A stretch of DNA of 64,000 nt, taken from the NCBI GenBank assembly GCA_947502635.1, contig CANNAN010000001.1, positions 558,001 to 622,000 of the forward strand. Direction: 5' to 3'. The stretch comes from an uncultured Flavobacteriaceae bacterium (lineage in GTDB: Bacteria > Bacteroidota > Bacteroidia > Flavobacteriales > Flavobacteriaceae). The translations under genes and the position numbers were made by a program. The number at the start of each line of letters is the position of its first letter. The stretch's first letter is position 1. The notes under the pieces were generated by a model. It searched no databases. It was given only the letters and a program-made list of their open reading frames with translations, and was not told the origin of the DNA. This document shows, one piece after another, positions 49,387 through 58,789 of the stretch.

Positions 49387-50517
49387 ATGAAACACAATGA
49401 AACTATAAGAAAAGGGTTTGTATTTAAAAAATATGAAACACCTTACCAATCTCCTTTTGATAAAATTTTTGAAGTTTTCAAAGAACTCATTACACATACG
49501 TCGGGTGATTTTGATGAAGCTATTGACTGGTTGCGGGAATTAGATAAAGAATATAAACTGAGTACAGAGGACTATACCATTGATGATTTTATTGAAGACT
49601 TAAAAAAGAAAGGCTATATAAAAGAAGAAATAGATCCAGATGGTAATGGAGGTGGTATGGCTATTACAGCAAAAACAGAACGCGCTATTCGACAGCAAGC
49701 ACTGGATCATATATTCGGGAAAATTAAACGTAGTGGACAAGGAAACCATAAAAGTAAGAGCCCAGGAATAGGAGATGAGCATACAGGCGATTTTCGAAAT
49801 TATCAATTTGGAGATGCTTTAGATAAAGTGTCCATAACAGAGAGTTTAAAAAATGCCCAAATCAATCATGGTATTGGAGACTTTAGTTTGTCTGAAGAAG
49901 ATTTAGTCGTTGAGGAGACACTCCATAAATCTCAGATGAGTACTGTTTTAATGATTGATATTAGCCATAGTATGATTCTTTATGGAGAAGACCGAATTAC
50001 ACCAGCAAAAAGAGTAGCCATGGCATTAGCTGAGTTGATTACAACACGTTACCCAAAAGATACTTTAGATATTTTAGTGTTTGGAAATGATGCGTGGCAG
50101 ATTGAAATTAAAGATTTGCCTTATTTAAAAGTAGGACCATATCATACTAATACTGTAGCTGGTTTACAATTGGCTATGGATTTACTCCGAAGAAAAAGAA
50201 ATACTAACAAACAAATTTTTATGATTACTGATGGAAAACCAAGCTGTTTGCGTTTACCAGATGGTCAGTACTATAAAAACAGTAATGGATTAGATAAACA
50301 CATTGTAAATAAGTGTTATGCGATGGCACAGCAAGCTAGACGTTTGCATATTCCCATTACAACGTTTATGATTGCACAGGATAGTTATTTGATGCAATTT
50401 GTTAGAGAGTTTACTTATGCTAATCAAGGAAAAGCATTTTATACAGGATTGAAAGGATTGGGTGAAATGATTTTTGAAGATTACGAAACGAATAGGAAAA
50501 AAAGAATTAGAGGGTAA
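49387..50517 (+). CDS. VWA domain-containing protein
   Basis: STVLMIDISHSMILYGEDRITPAKRVAMALAELI, QIFMITDGKPSC (MIDAS). Confidence 0.9.
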   Translation: MKHNETIRKGFVFKKYETPYQSPFDKIFEVFKELITHTSGDFDEAIDWLRELDKEYKLSTEDYTIDDFIEDLKKKGYIKEEIDPDGNGGGMAITAKTERAIRQQALDHIFGKIKRSGQGNHKSKSPGIGDEHTGDFRNYQFGDALDKVSITESLKNAQINHGIGDFSLSEEDLVVEETLHKSQMSTVLMIDISHSMILYGEDRITPAKRVAMALAELITTRYPKDTLDILVFGNDAWQIEIKDLPYLKVGPYHTNTVAGLQLAMDLLRRKRNTNKQIFMITDGKPSCLRLPDGQYYKNSNGLDKHIVNKCYAMAQQARRLHIPITTFMIAQDSYLMQFVREFTYANQGKAFYTGLKGLGEMIFEDYETNRKKRIRG

Positions 50518-50660
50518 TCCCCTTCCAACCTCCTCGAAAAGGAGGAACCAATATCCACTATCAGTTTTAAAAAAGAAAATTTTAGTAGAAATAATATAAA
50601 GTTAAATTATAATATACCCATAGCAATTCTCTCTCCTTTGGAGAGGGTTAGGGTGAGGAA
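50518..50660. repeat. Composite intercistronic hairpin element, copy 1
   Basis: CCTCCTcgaaAAGGAGG hairpin near the VWA stop and CTCTCCTTTGGAGAGGGTTAGGGTGAGG just before the MoxR ATG. Confidence 0.7.
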
Positions 50661-50663
50661 AAA

Positions 50664-52124
50664 ATGAAAAACATAAAAACATTAGGCGACTTAAAAAAGT
50701 CAGGTTACCAATCAAAATCAATTAAAGATGAATTGAGAGAAAACCTCATTCAGAAAATAAAAAATAAAGAAACGACTTTTGAAGGCGTTCATGGTTATGA
50801 AAATACCGTGATTCCTGAGTTGGAACGTGCCATTTTATCACGTCATAACATCAATCTTTTAGGGTTGCGAGGACAGGCAAAAACCCGTTTGGCCCGTTTG
50901 ATGCTAAATTTATTAGACGACTATATTCCTTATGTGGAAGGTTCCGAAATTAACGATGATCCGTTACAACCTATTTCAAGGTTTGCAGTCGAACTGATAA
51001 AAGAAAAAGGAGATGATACGCCTATTTCCTGGTTGCATAACAGTGAACGTTTTGCAGAAAAGCTAGCAACTCCCGACGTTACAGTAGCCGATATTATTGG
51101 GGATGTAGATCCCATTAAAGCTGCTAATCTAAAATTAAGTTATGCTGATGATAGAGTGATTCATTATGGGATGATACCTAGAGCGAATCGCTGTATTTTT
51201 GTAATTAATGAATTACCTGATTTGCAAGCTAGAATCCAAGTAGCGTTATTTAATATTTTGCAAGAAGGTGATATTCAAATTAGAGGTTTTAAATTACGAT
51301 TACCGCTAGATATTCAATTTTTATTTACAGCAAACCCTGAAGATTATACCAATAGAGGGAGTATTGTAACACCTTTAAAAGATCGAATTGGTTCTCAAAT
51401 TTTAACGCATTACCCAGTAGATATCGAAACGGCTCGTTTAATAACAGAACAAGAAGCTAAACTGGTTGAAGGGCAAAAGCAAACTGTTTTGGTACCTGAT
51501 CTAGCTAGAGATTTATTAGAACAGATTGTATTTGAAGCTCGTGAAAATGATTTTATTGATGCCAAAAGTGGTGTCAGTGCTCGATTGAGTATTACCGCCT
51601 TAGAGAATTTGCTAAGTACTGCCGAACGTAGGGCTTTGATATCGGGCGATAAAATTACCATGTTACGTTTAAGCGATTTTGTTGGTATTATTCCATCCAT
51701 TACAGGAAAGGTAGAATTGGTTTATGAAGGCGAGCAGGAGGGGGCAGCTGTTGTTGCTTATAATTTAATAGGTGAAGCTGTTAAGAGTTTATTTGGTGAA
51801 TTTTTTCCTAAGCTTGAAAAACTAAAAAAGCAAGAAGATGAAAGTCCTTATGATGATATTATATCTTGGTTTTTTAATCAAAAAGATGGTTTTGAGATGT
51901 TAGATGATTTGCGTGATAAAGAATATAGAAACTTATTAGATTCTATTAGCCCTCTAGATGATTTGTTAGGCGAATATCAACCTAATTTATCTAAGCCAGA
52001 TAGCTATTTTGTAAAGGAATTTGTGCTTTGGGCCTTGGTAGAATTTAAACAGTTAAGTAAACAACGATTTACAGAGGGTATTCAGTTTAAAGACCCCTAT
52101 GGAAGTTTTATAAGCGGGATTTAG
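50664..52124 (+). CDS. MoxR/magnesium-chelatase-like AAA+ ATPase
   Basis: INLLGLRGQAKTRLARLML (Walker A-like), CIFVINELPDLQARIQVALFNILQEGDIQIRG, LFTANPEDYTNRGSIVTPLKDRIGSQI. Confidence 0.92.
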   Translation: MKNIKTLGDLKKSGYQSKSIKDELRENLIQKIKNKETTFEGVHGYENTVIPELERAILSRHNINLLGLRGQAKTRLARLMLNLLDDYIPYVEGSEINDDPLQPISRFAVELIKEKGDDTPISWLHNSERFAEKLATPDVTVADIIGDVDPIKAANLKLSYADDRVIHYGMIPRANRCIFVINELPDLQARIQVALFNILQEGDIQIRGFKLRLPLDIQFLFTANPEDYTNRGSIVTPLKDRIGSQILTHYPVDIETARLITEQEAKLVEGQKQTVLVPDLARDLLEQIVFEARENDFIDAKSGVSARLSITALENLLSTAERRALISGDKITMLRLSDFVGIIPSITGKVELVYEGEQEGAAVVAYNLIGEAVKSLFGEFFPKLEKLKKQEDESPYDDIISWFFNQKDGFEMLDDLRDKEYRNLLDSISPLDDLLGEYQPNLSKPDSYFVKEFVLWALVEFKQLSKQRFTEGIQFKDPYGSFISGI

Positions 52125-52395
52125 TATTTGTTGAAGTTACTACTATTTAAAAAGATTTAAATGCTGTAGGGAATCGTTTGTTTTTCTTGCAGCATTTTTG
52201 CTTTTTTATAATTATCAAATATTCAAAAACTTAGGAGCCATTTTTATGAATTCATAATCTATTACCTTCTATTTGTCACATTCAGATTACTTATCATAAT
52301 AGGCCAATTTTACTTGGTTTTCATACTTGAAAGCTTTATTTTTTTTACCAAATGGATGTTTAAATTATCAATAAAAACTAAAAAACAATCTCCAT

Positions 52396-54480
52396 ATGGA
52401 TCAAAATGAAGACAATATTGCAAACAATATCGGGCTTCTTTCATTCGATATTGATAACACATTAATAGATTTTCATACGTACAAAAGTAATTTTCGTAAA
52501 ATATGGGAGAAGTATAGACCAGAAGATGTTTTGCTTACCTATAACACAGGGCGTTTAATCGATGATGTTCTTAATTTAATCAATAAAGGAATTCTGCCAG
52601 AACCAGATTATATAATTTCGGGTGTGGGAACACATATCTATAATTATAATAATAAAAGCGTAGTCAAAGAATTTAATGATGTCCTTGACGAGGGTTGGGA
52701 TCTTAAATCTGTAGAGCAAGTTATTCAAAATATAAACCATCCCATAATTGAGCAGCCTACAAAATTTCAACATGCTTATAAAAGAAGCTATTTTTTCCAT
52801 GATGCAAGCCCCGAACTAATCGCTAGCGTTGAACAGGGTTTTGCCGATGTCAACATGCATATTAATGTGGTCTATTCTGGTGATAAGTTTTTAGATATTC
52901 TTCCAAAGTTTGCCAATAAAGGAAATGCATTGTTGTGGCTGCTTAAAAAATTAGATATTAAATCTAATAAGGTAATGGTAGCAGGAGATAGTGGTAATGA
53001 CTCTGCCATGTTTGATGTAAAAGAAGTGAAAGGTATAGTAGTTGCAAATGCCCATGAAGAACTTTACAGATATACAAAGCACCGACAGGTTTATCATTCG
53101 GAAAAAGAAAAAAGTAATGGTATTATAGAAGGTTTAGTTTATTATGGCGTGTTGCCAGAAGATGCTATAGTTGATACCAATGTTGATCATACGGATGACT
53201 TTTTTATAAAGCAAGAGCTAAGCAACCTGGCATTGGAGAATGATAATGAAAAAGTAGCCTTAATTCTTGAGGGTTATGAAAAAGCGATCGAGGCTTTAAA
53301 AAAAAACATCACACCCCTTGGCTTTTCAGCGTGTTCTATAAAAGATAATGTGGCTCATGGTACCGATGAAAATTATTATAGCGTTTGGGCACGTGATGGA
53401 GCTATAACTGTTATTGGTTCTTTACCATTGGTTCATGATGAAGAAATCCATCAATGTCAACGCCAAACGTTATTAACCTTATTTGAGCATATTTCTCATA
53501 ATGGTCAAATTCCATCCAATGTCCGTATTAAAGATAATGTACCAGATTATTCGGGAGTTGGGGGTATCTGTTCTATTGATAGTGGAATTTGGGTGGTTAT
53601 TGCATTCTACGAATATGTTAATGTTACCAAAGATATTGAGTTTTTAAGAACACATATTTCAGATATTAAAGAAACAATGCGTTGGCTCGGCGCTCATGAT
53701 AGTAATAATGATGCATTATTGGAAATACCAGAAGCAGGAGATTGGACAGATTTATTTGGTAGAAGTTATAACATCCTTTACGATGAAATTCTTTGGTATC
53801 GTGCTAATGTATGTTTTGGTCGTATGATGGAAATGTTAGGCGATCACAAACAAGCGGGCGAGTATATTAGATGGTCTCAAGTTATTAAGAAAGAGATATT
53901 AAATAATTTTTGGCCTTCAACGCAACAGCAATTATTCCAATCGGTTTCTTTTGCTGAAAAACAATTCACATTGGGAGACACCTCCTACTTAATAGCACAA
54001 ACAACACCGTTTGATTTCAGTTGGCGTTGTGATGTTCTAGGAAATGTTCTTGCATTTTTACATGGAACTATTGATTCTGAAAAGGCACATCAAACTTTTA
54101 AATTTATGTTGGGAGTTGGAGTTAACGATCCTTTTCCTGTGGCGAATGTGTATCCTGTAGTAAGTCCTGGTGATCCAGACTGGAGACCTTATTATACTGT
54201 GAATCTTTTAAACTTGCCTAATCACTATCATAATGGAGGTATATGGCCTTTTGTAGGTGGTTTTTGGGTTAAATTCATCAATAAACTAGGACTAAAGGAT
54301 ATTGCTATTGCCGAATTACACAAGTTGGCTTTAATAAATAAAGAAGGCATAAATGTAGAATGGGAGTTTACAGAATGGGCTCACGGAACAACTGGTAAAC
54401 CTATGGGTAAAGCATATCAGGCATGGTCTGCGGCACAGTATATTTCTGCTTGTCATGATTTGAAAATAATAAAAAAATAA
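52396..54480 (+). CDS. Fusion: HAD sucrose-6-phosphate phosphatase-like domain plus (alpha/alpha)6 glycosidase domain (GH100/amylo-alpha-1,6-glucosidase-like)
   Basis: LSFDIDNTLIDF, YNTGR, KGNALLWLLKKLDIKSNKVMVAGDSGNDSAMFD (S6PP-like HAD); YYSVWARDGAITVIGSL, NGQIPSNVRIKDNVPDYSGVGGICSIDSGIWVVIAFYEY, PEAGDWTDLFGRSYNILYDEILWYRA (glycosidase). Confidence 0.82.
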   Translation: MDQNEDNIANNIGLLSFDIDNTLIDFHTYKSNFRKIWEKYRPEDVLLTYNTGRLIDDVLNLINKGILPEPDYIISGVGTHIYNYNNKSVVKEFNDVLDEGWDLKSVEQVIQNINHPIIEQPTKFQHAYKRSYFFHDASPELIASVEQGFADVNMHINVVYSGDKFLDILPKFANKGNALLWLLKKLDIKSNKVMVAGDSGNDSAMFDVKEVKGIVVANAHEELYRYTKHRQVYHSEKEKSNGIIEGLVYYGVLPEDAIVDTNVDHTDDFFIKQELSNLALENDNEKVALILEGYEKAIEALKKNITPLGFSACSIKDNVAHGTDENYYSVWARDGAITVIGSLPLVHDEEIHQCQRQTLLTLFEHISHNGQIPSNVRIKDNVPDYSGVGGICSIDSGIWVVIAFYEYVNVTKDIEFLRTHISDIKETMRWLGAHDSNNDALLEIPEAGDWTDLFGRSYNILYDEILWYRANVCFGRMMEMLGDHKQAGEYIRWSQVIKKEILNNFWPSTQQQLFQSVSFAEKQFTLGDTSYLIAQTTPFDFSWRCDVLGNVLAFLHGTIDSEKAHQTFKFMLGVGVNDPFPVANVYPVVSPGDPDWRPYYTVNLLNLPNHYHNGGIWPFVGGFWVKFINKLGLKDIAIAELHKLALINKEGINVEWEFTEWAHGTTGKPMGKAYQAWSAAQYISACHDLKIIKK

Positions 54481-54495
54481 CTAAAACTTAAAACT

Positions 54496-55770
54496 ATGAA
54501 ATCTATATTAATGATCTCTTTACATGGCTATGTAGCTGCGAATCCAGAATTAGGAAAACCAGATACAGGAGGACAAGTTGTTTACGTACTGGAACTTGCA
54601 GACCGATTTAGTAGATTGGGAAAAAGAGTAGATTTGGTAACACGGCAGTTTGAAGATCAGCCAGAATATGATTTCGTAGACGAAAATTTTAGCGTATGGC
54701 GAATTCCTTTTGGCGGAAAAGAGTTTATAAGGAAAGAGGACATGCACGACTATTTAAAGAAGTTCGTTACCAATACTTTGGCTGCTATTAAAAAAGAACG
54801 CAAAAAGTACGATATTGTATATTCACATTATTGGGATGCTGGCTGGGCTGGACAAAAAATAGCTGAAGAACTAGGGATTTCTCATGTACATACACCACAT
54901 TCTTTGGGATGGTGGAAACAGCACACTATGGGAAACGATATGGACGAAAAGAAGATGGAAAAAACATATCGATTCAAAGAACGTATCAGAAAAGAATATT
55001 TTGTGTTTCAAATGTGTAACCATGTTATCGCTACTACATTGCCTCAGGTAGACTTGCTAACACAACAATATGATGTATTGCCGCGTAATTGTAACATGAT
55101 TCCTCCTGGGATAGATGAAAATCGTTTTTATCCAGTGCCTACCAAAGAGAACGATAAAATCAGGGCGAAGTACGATATACATCCAACCGATATTTTAGCA
55201 TTGGGAAGAATGGCCCACAACAAAGGTTACGATTTGCTTATTAAATCATTACCAACTGTTTTTGAGTTATGCCAAGAAGCAAGATTGGTAGTGGCTATTG
55301 GGGGAGATTCAGAGCAAGACAAACAAGGTATTGCCAAATTAAAAAAACTAGCAAATGAACTTGGTGTAAAAGACAAAATAAAATGGAAAAACTATATTGC
55401 AGACGAAGATTTAGCGAATGTGTACCGTTCAGCTAATATTTTTGCAATGCCTTCAAGGTATGAACCTTTCGGCATGGTTGCGATCGAAGCTATGGCTTGT
55501 GGAACCCCAAGTATAATAACAGTACATGGTGGTTTATATGATTTAATTGATTTTGGAAATCAGGCTTTATTTGCAGATCCACATAGACCAGTAGAGTTTG
55601 GAGCCATGATGTCCATGCCTCTTTTGTACCCAAATTTAAGAAATGAACTATCCGTTGAAGGTGCTCGTTTTGCACGTCGTAATTTTGGTTGGACTGGTAT
55701 AGCAAAAAGAATGCTTCAGGTCTTTAGAAACTCTATTAATCAACGTACTATGGAATCTAATATTTACTAA
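54496..55770 (+). CDS. Sucrose-phosphate synthase-like GT4 glycosyltransferase
   Basis: ISLHGYVAANPELGKPDTGGQVVYVLELADRFSRLGKRVDLVTRQF, HYWDAGWAGQKIAEELGISHVHTPHSLGWWKQ, PPGIDENRFYP, PSRYEPFGMVAIEAMACGTPSIIT. Confidence 0.85.
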   Translation: MKSILMISLHGYVAANPELGKPDTGGQVVYVLELADRFSRLGKRVDLVTRQFEDQPEYDFVDENFSVWRIPFGGKEFIRKEDMHDYLKKFVTNTLAAIKKERKKYDIVYSHYWDAGWAGQKIAEELGISHVHTPHSLGWWKQHTMGNDMDEKKMEKTYRFKERIRKEYFVFQMCNHVIATTLPQVDLLTQQYDVLPRNCNMIPPGIDENRFYPVPTKENDKIRAKYDIHPTDILALGRMAHNKGYDLLIKSLPTVFELCQEARLVVAIGGDSEQDKQGIAKLKKLANELGVKDKIKWKNYIADEDLANVYRSANIFAMPSRYEPFGMVAIEAMACGTPSIITVHGGLYDLIDFGNQALFADPHRPVEFGAMMSMPLLYPNLRNELSVEGARFARRNFGWTGIAKRMLQVFRNSINQRTMESNIY

Positions 55771-55791
55771 AATATTTTTAAAGTAAGGTTT

Positions 55792-56673
55792 ATGTCAGAT
55801 ATAGTTTGCTATGGTGAAGTATTGTGGGATATTTTTCCCAACAAAAAGAAAGTGGGAGGTGCGCCACTAAATGTTGCCATGAGATTGAATTCTTTTAACC
55901 ATAATGCTACTATAATTAGTGCGGTTGGGAAAGATGCTCTTGGAAATGAATTGCTAGCATACCTAGATGAGAATAATGTAAATATAACTTGCGTTGAAAT
56001 TCTTGATGCATACCATACGGGAGAGGTCAATGTTAAGTTGAATGATAAGGGGGCAGCTACTTATGAAATTATGTGCCCGAGAGCTTGGGATAAAATAAGT
56101 TTAACAGAAGCTATTGAAAACACAGTAAAAGAATCGGATGCTTTAGTATTTGGAAGTTTGATTACCAGGGATGAGGTTTCCAGAAAAACACTTTATAAGA
56201 TTCTAAAAGTAGCAAAGTACAAGATTTTCGATGTTAATTTAAGACCTCCACATTATACTTGGGATATTCTTCTTCGACTTATGAAAAAAGCTGATTTTAT
56301 TAAATTTAATGACGATGAACTTTATAAGGTCGGTCATTATTTGGGTTCAAAAAATCGTTCCTTGGAACAAAACCTACATTTTATAGCAGAACAAACCAAT
56401 ACAGAACATATTTGTGTAACAAAGGGAGAACATGGAGCTGTTTTGTTGTACAATAATACACTATATTATAACAGCGGTTATAAAATAAAAGTAGTGGATA
56501 CTGTTGGAGCAGGTGATTCTTTTTTAGGAGCCTTAATTAGTCAATTGTTGAATAATATAAATCCGCAGCAAGCCATTAATTTCGCTTGTGGTGTTGGTGC
56601 ATTGGTTGCACAAAGTGAGGGTGCTAATCCTACATTGGAGCTTTCGGATATTGAAACTTTTATTAATCCATAA
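55792..56673 (+). CDS. PfkB family carbohydrate kinase (fructokinase-like)
   Basis: CYGEVLWDIFPNKKKVGGAPLNVAMRLNSF, VVDTVGAGDSFLGALISQLL. Confidence 0.9.
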   Translation: MSDIVCYGEVLWDIFPNKKKVGGAPLNVAMRLNSFNHNATIISAVGKDALGNELLAYLDENNVNITCVEILDAYHTGEVNVKLNDKGAATYEIMCPRAWDKISLTEAIENTVKESDALVFGSLITRDEVSRKTLYKILKVAKYKIFDVNLRPPHYTWDILLRLMKKADFIKFNDDELYKVGHYLGSKNRSLEQNLHFIAEQTNTEHICVTKGEHGAVLLYNNTLYYNSGYKIKVVDTVGAGDSFLGALISQLLNNINPQQAINFACGVGALVAQSEGANPTLELSDIETFINP

Positions 56674-56808
56674 TTTTAGTGTTGATATTGAAATTCGAGA
56701 TTTAAAAAGTATTCATTTAGGTCTAACAAAATTGCTAGTTCAAATAAGAAATGATGTAAAATCTATTTCATAGATTATTATCGTATATACATAAAAAAAT
56801 ACCTACTT

Positions 56809-58206
56809 ATGAATAAACGTTATCCTACACTCGTTTACCTTTTACTTTTATTGATTAACTTTTCTAATGCCCAAATTTCGGAAGTGAGTTTTCTGAATAG
56901 GGATTATGATTATGGCATACAGCCAACAAATATTCAAGCTAATGATTTATATGATGTCTATGTCGCATGGCGAAATGCTTTTGCAACACCATGCACAAAT
57001 GGGAGATATAGAATAAAATTTGATACACCTACCGAGACAGTTTCAGAAGGTGTGGCCTATGGTATGCTATTGTCTGCTTATGCAAACGATAAAGAACTTT
57101 TTGATGGTTTATGGCTTTATTATCAGGATTTTTCCAATGCAAATGGCGTTATGAACTGGAAAATAGATGGCTGTTCCAGCGTTATTGGCCAAAATGGTGC
57201 TACTGATGCCGAATTAGATGCTGCAATTGCCCTGATTGTAGCAGAAAAGCGTTGGGGAAATACAGGAGCTATACATTATCAAAATGATGCAAAAACGTTA
57301 ATAGCAGCTATAAAAAATCATGAAGTTGAAGCTAATACAAATGTTTTAAAGCCAGGTGATGCCTGGGGAGGGAGTGTTAACACAAATCCATCCTATTTTA
57401 CAACAGGTTATTTTAGAGTATTTGGAGAATATACAAACGATATTCCATTTTGGAATGACGTTGCCGATAAAAGTTATGATATTATTAATGCTAATTTGTC
57501 TAAACATAATGCGGTTTACAATTTAGTATCGGATTGGAGTGAAGCAGATGGTGATTATTCAACTATTGTTTCTTGGGCTTATGATGAAGGAAAATCTTAT
57601 TATTATGATGCAGCAAGAACACCATGGCGAATCGCTATAGATTATGTATGGTACGGCAGTTCGAAGGCACTAGACTATTCCGTTTTATGTAATAACTTCG
57701 TAACAGATAAAGGTGGCTTTGATCAAATATATCCAGGTTATAATCAAGCTGGTGTTGCGATTAACACAACTTATAAAGACCCAACATTTACAGGCGCTTA
57801 TGCCACAGCCGCCATGTCTTCTAGCACCCAAAGTTTTGTGAATAATGGTTATGCTGAATTGAAAAATCAATCGACCAGTGCTTACTTCGGAGCTACATTG
57901 AGAGCTATTTATATGTTTGCCCTTTCAGGTAATGCTTATAATCCATTAAAGGAGTCTGTTTTGAACATAACAGAACTGGATGATCTGTCTTTTGAAATAT
58001 ATCCTAACCCAGTTTCAGATTATTTATTTGTGGATTTTAGATCTTTTTCAAGACCAAAAACGATTAGTCTGTATTCAATTAATGGTAAAAAGTTGTTAAG
58101 TAAACCTATTAATACCTCAGAAATAAAATTAGACATTAGCCATCTAAACACGGGTATTTACCTTTTAAACATTGATGAGGAAAATTTTAAGATCGTAAAA
58201 CTATAG
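56809..58206 (+). CDS. GH8 family glycosyl hydrolase with T9SS C-terminal sorting domain
   Basis: TPTETVSEGVAYGMLLSAYANDKELFDGLWLYYQ, GATDAELDAAIALIVAEKRWG, WSEADGDYS; C-terminal FEIYPNPVSDYLFVDF...LNTGIYLLNIDEENFKIVKL. Confidence 0.92.
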   Translation: MNKRYPTLVYLLLLLINFSNAQISEVSFLNRDYDYGIQPTNIQANDLYDVYVAWRNAFATPCTNGRYRIKFDTPTETVSEGVAYGMLLSAYANDKELFDGLWLYYQDFSNANGVMNWKIDGCSSVIGQNGATDAELDAAIALIVAEKRWGNTGAIHYQNDAKTLIAAIKNHEVEANTNVLKPGDAWGGSVNTNPSYFTTGYFRVFGEYTNDIPFWNDVADKSYDIINANLSKHNAVYNLVSDWSEADGDYSTIVSWAYDEGKSYYYDAARTPWRIAIDYVWYGSSKALDYSVLCNNFVTDKGGFDQIYPGYNQAGVAINTTYKDPTFTGAYATAAMSSSTQSFVNNGYAELKNQSTSAYFGATLRAIYMFALSGNAYNPLKESVLNITELDDLSFEIYPNPVSDYLFVDFRSFSRPKTISLYSINGKKLLSKPINTSEIKLDISHLNTGIYLLNIDEENFKIVKL

Positions 58207-58211
58207 ATCTT

Positions 58212-58784
58212 TTACCAATTACCTCTATCTTTTATATTCGCATTGCAGAGTTTTATAATTTCTGCAATGCGTTTTTGTTTGGTTTCTTCTCTTTTAGCTT
58301 GATTCAGCCAATATAAATAGCCTTTTTTGTATGAAGGCGCAAAGTTTTGATAATTTTTAAATGCTATTGGGTTTTTATTAAAGGCCAATTGAAGGGTTTC
58401 TGGGATGATGCCTTTTTCTACATCATCCTGAGCAGTCCAGCTGCCATTTTGCTTTCCAATTTCAATAATTTTAAGACCGCTTTCATGCATTAAATTATTG
58501 GCAGTTAACTCTTTTATGTACCTTTTGTTTAGGGCACTCCATACACTTTTTTGTTTCCTTGGTGTGAAGCGTTGTTGACGCTTTCCATTTCCTAAGCTTT
58601 TTGCTGTAGAATCTATCCAGCCATAACAAAGGGCAACTTTTACAGCTTCTTCCCATCGCATGGATGGTTCTTTGTTTTCTACTTTATAAAAAATAAGATA
58701 CACACCCTTAGAAATATCATGGTTTTCATGTAACCAGTTACGCCATTCAGTATCTGTCTTAAAATAGAGTTCTTTAATTTCCAA
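58212..58784 (-). CDS. YdeI/OmpD-associated family protein
   Basis: TEWRNWLHENHDISKGVYLIFYK...SMRWEEAVKVALCYGWIDSTAKSLGNGKRQQRFTPRKQKSVWSALNKRYI. Confidence 0.92.
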   Translation of the reverse strand: MEIKELYFKTDTEWRNWLHENHDISKGVYLIFYKVENKEPSMRWEEAVKVALCYGWIDSTAKSLGNGKRQQRFTPRKQKSVWSALNKRYIKELTANNLMHESGLKIIEIGKQNGSWTAQDDVEKGIIPETLQLAFNKNPIAFKNYQNFAPSYKKGYLYWLNQAKREETKQKRIAEIIKLCNANIKDRGNW

Positions 58785-58789
58785 TAGAG

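Noticed and set aside
51410-51700. Minus-strand ORF of 96 aa in the MoxR gene
   Set aside because: Antisense to a conserved AAA+ region, with no independent support.
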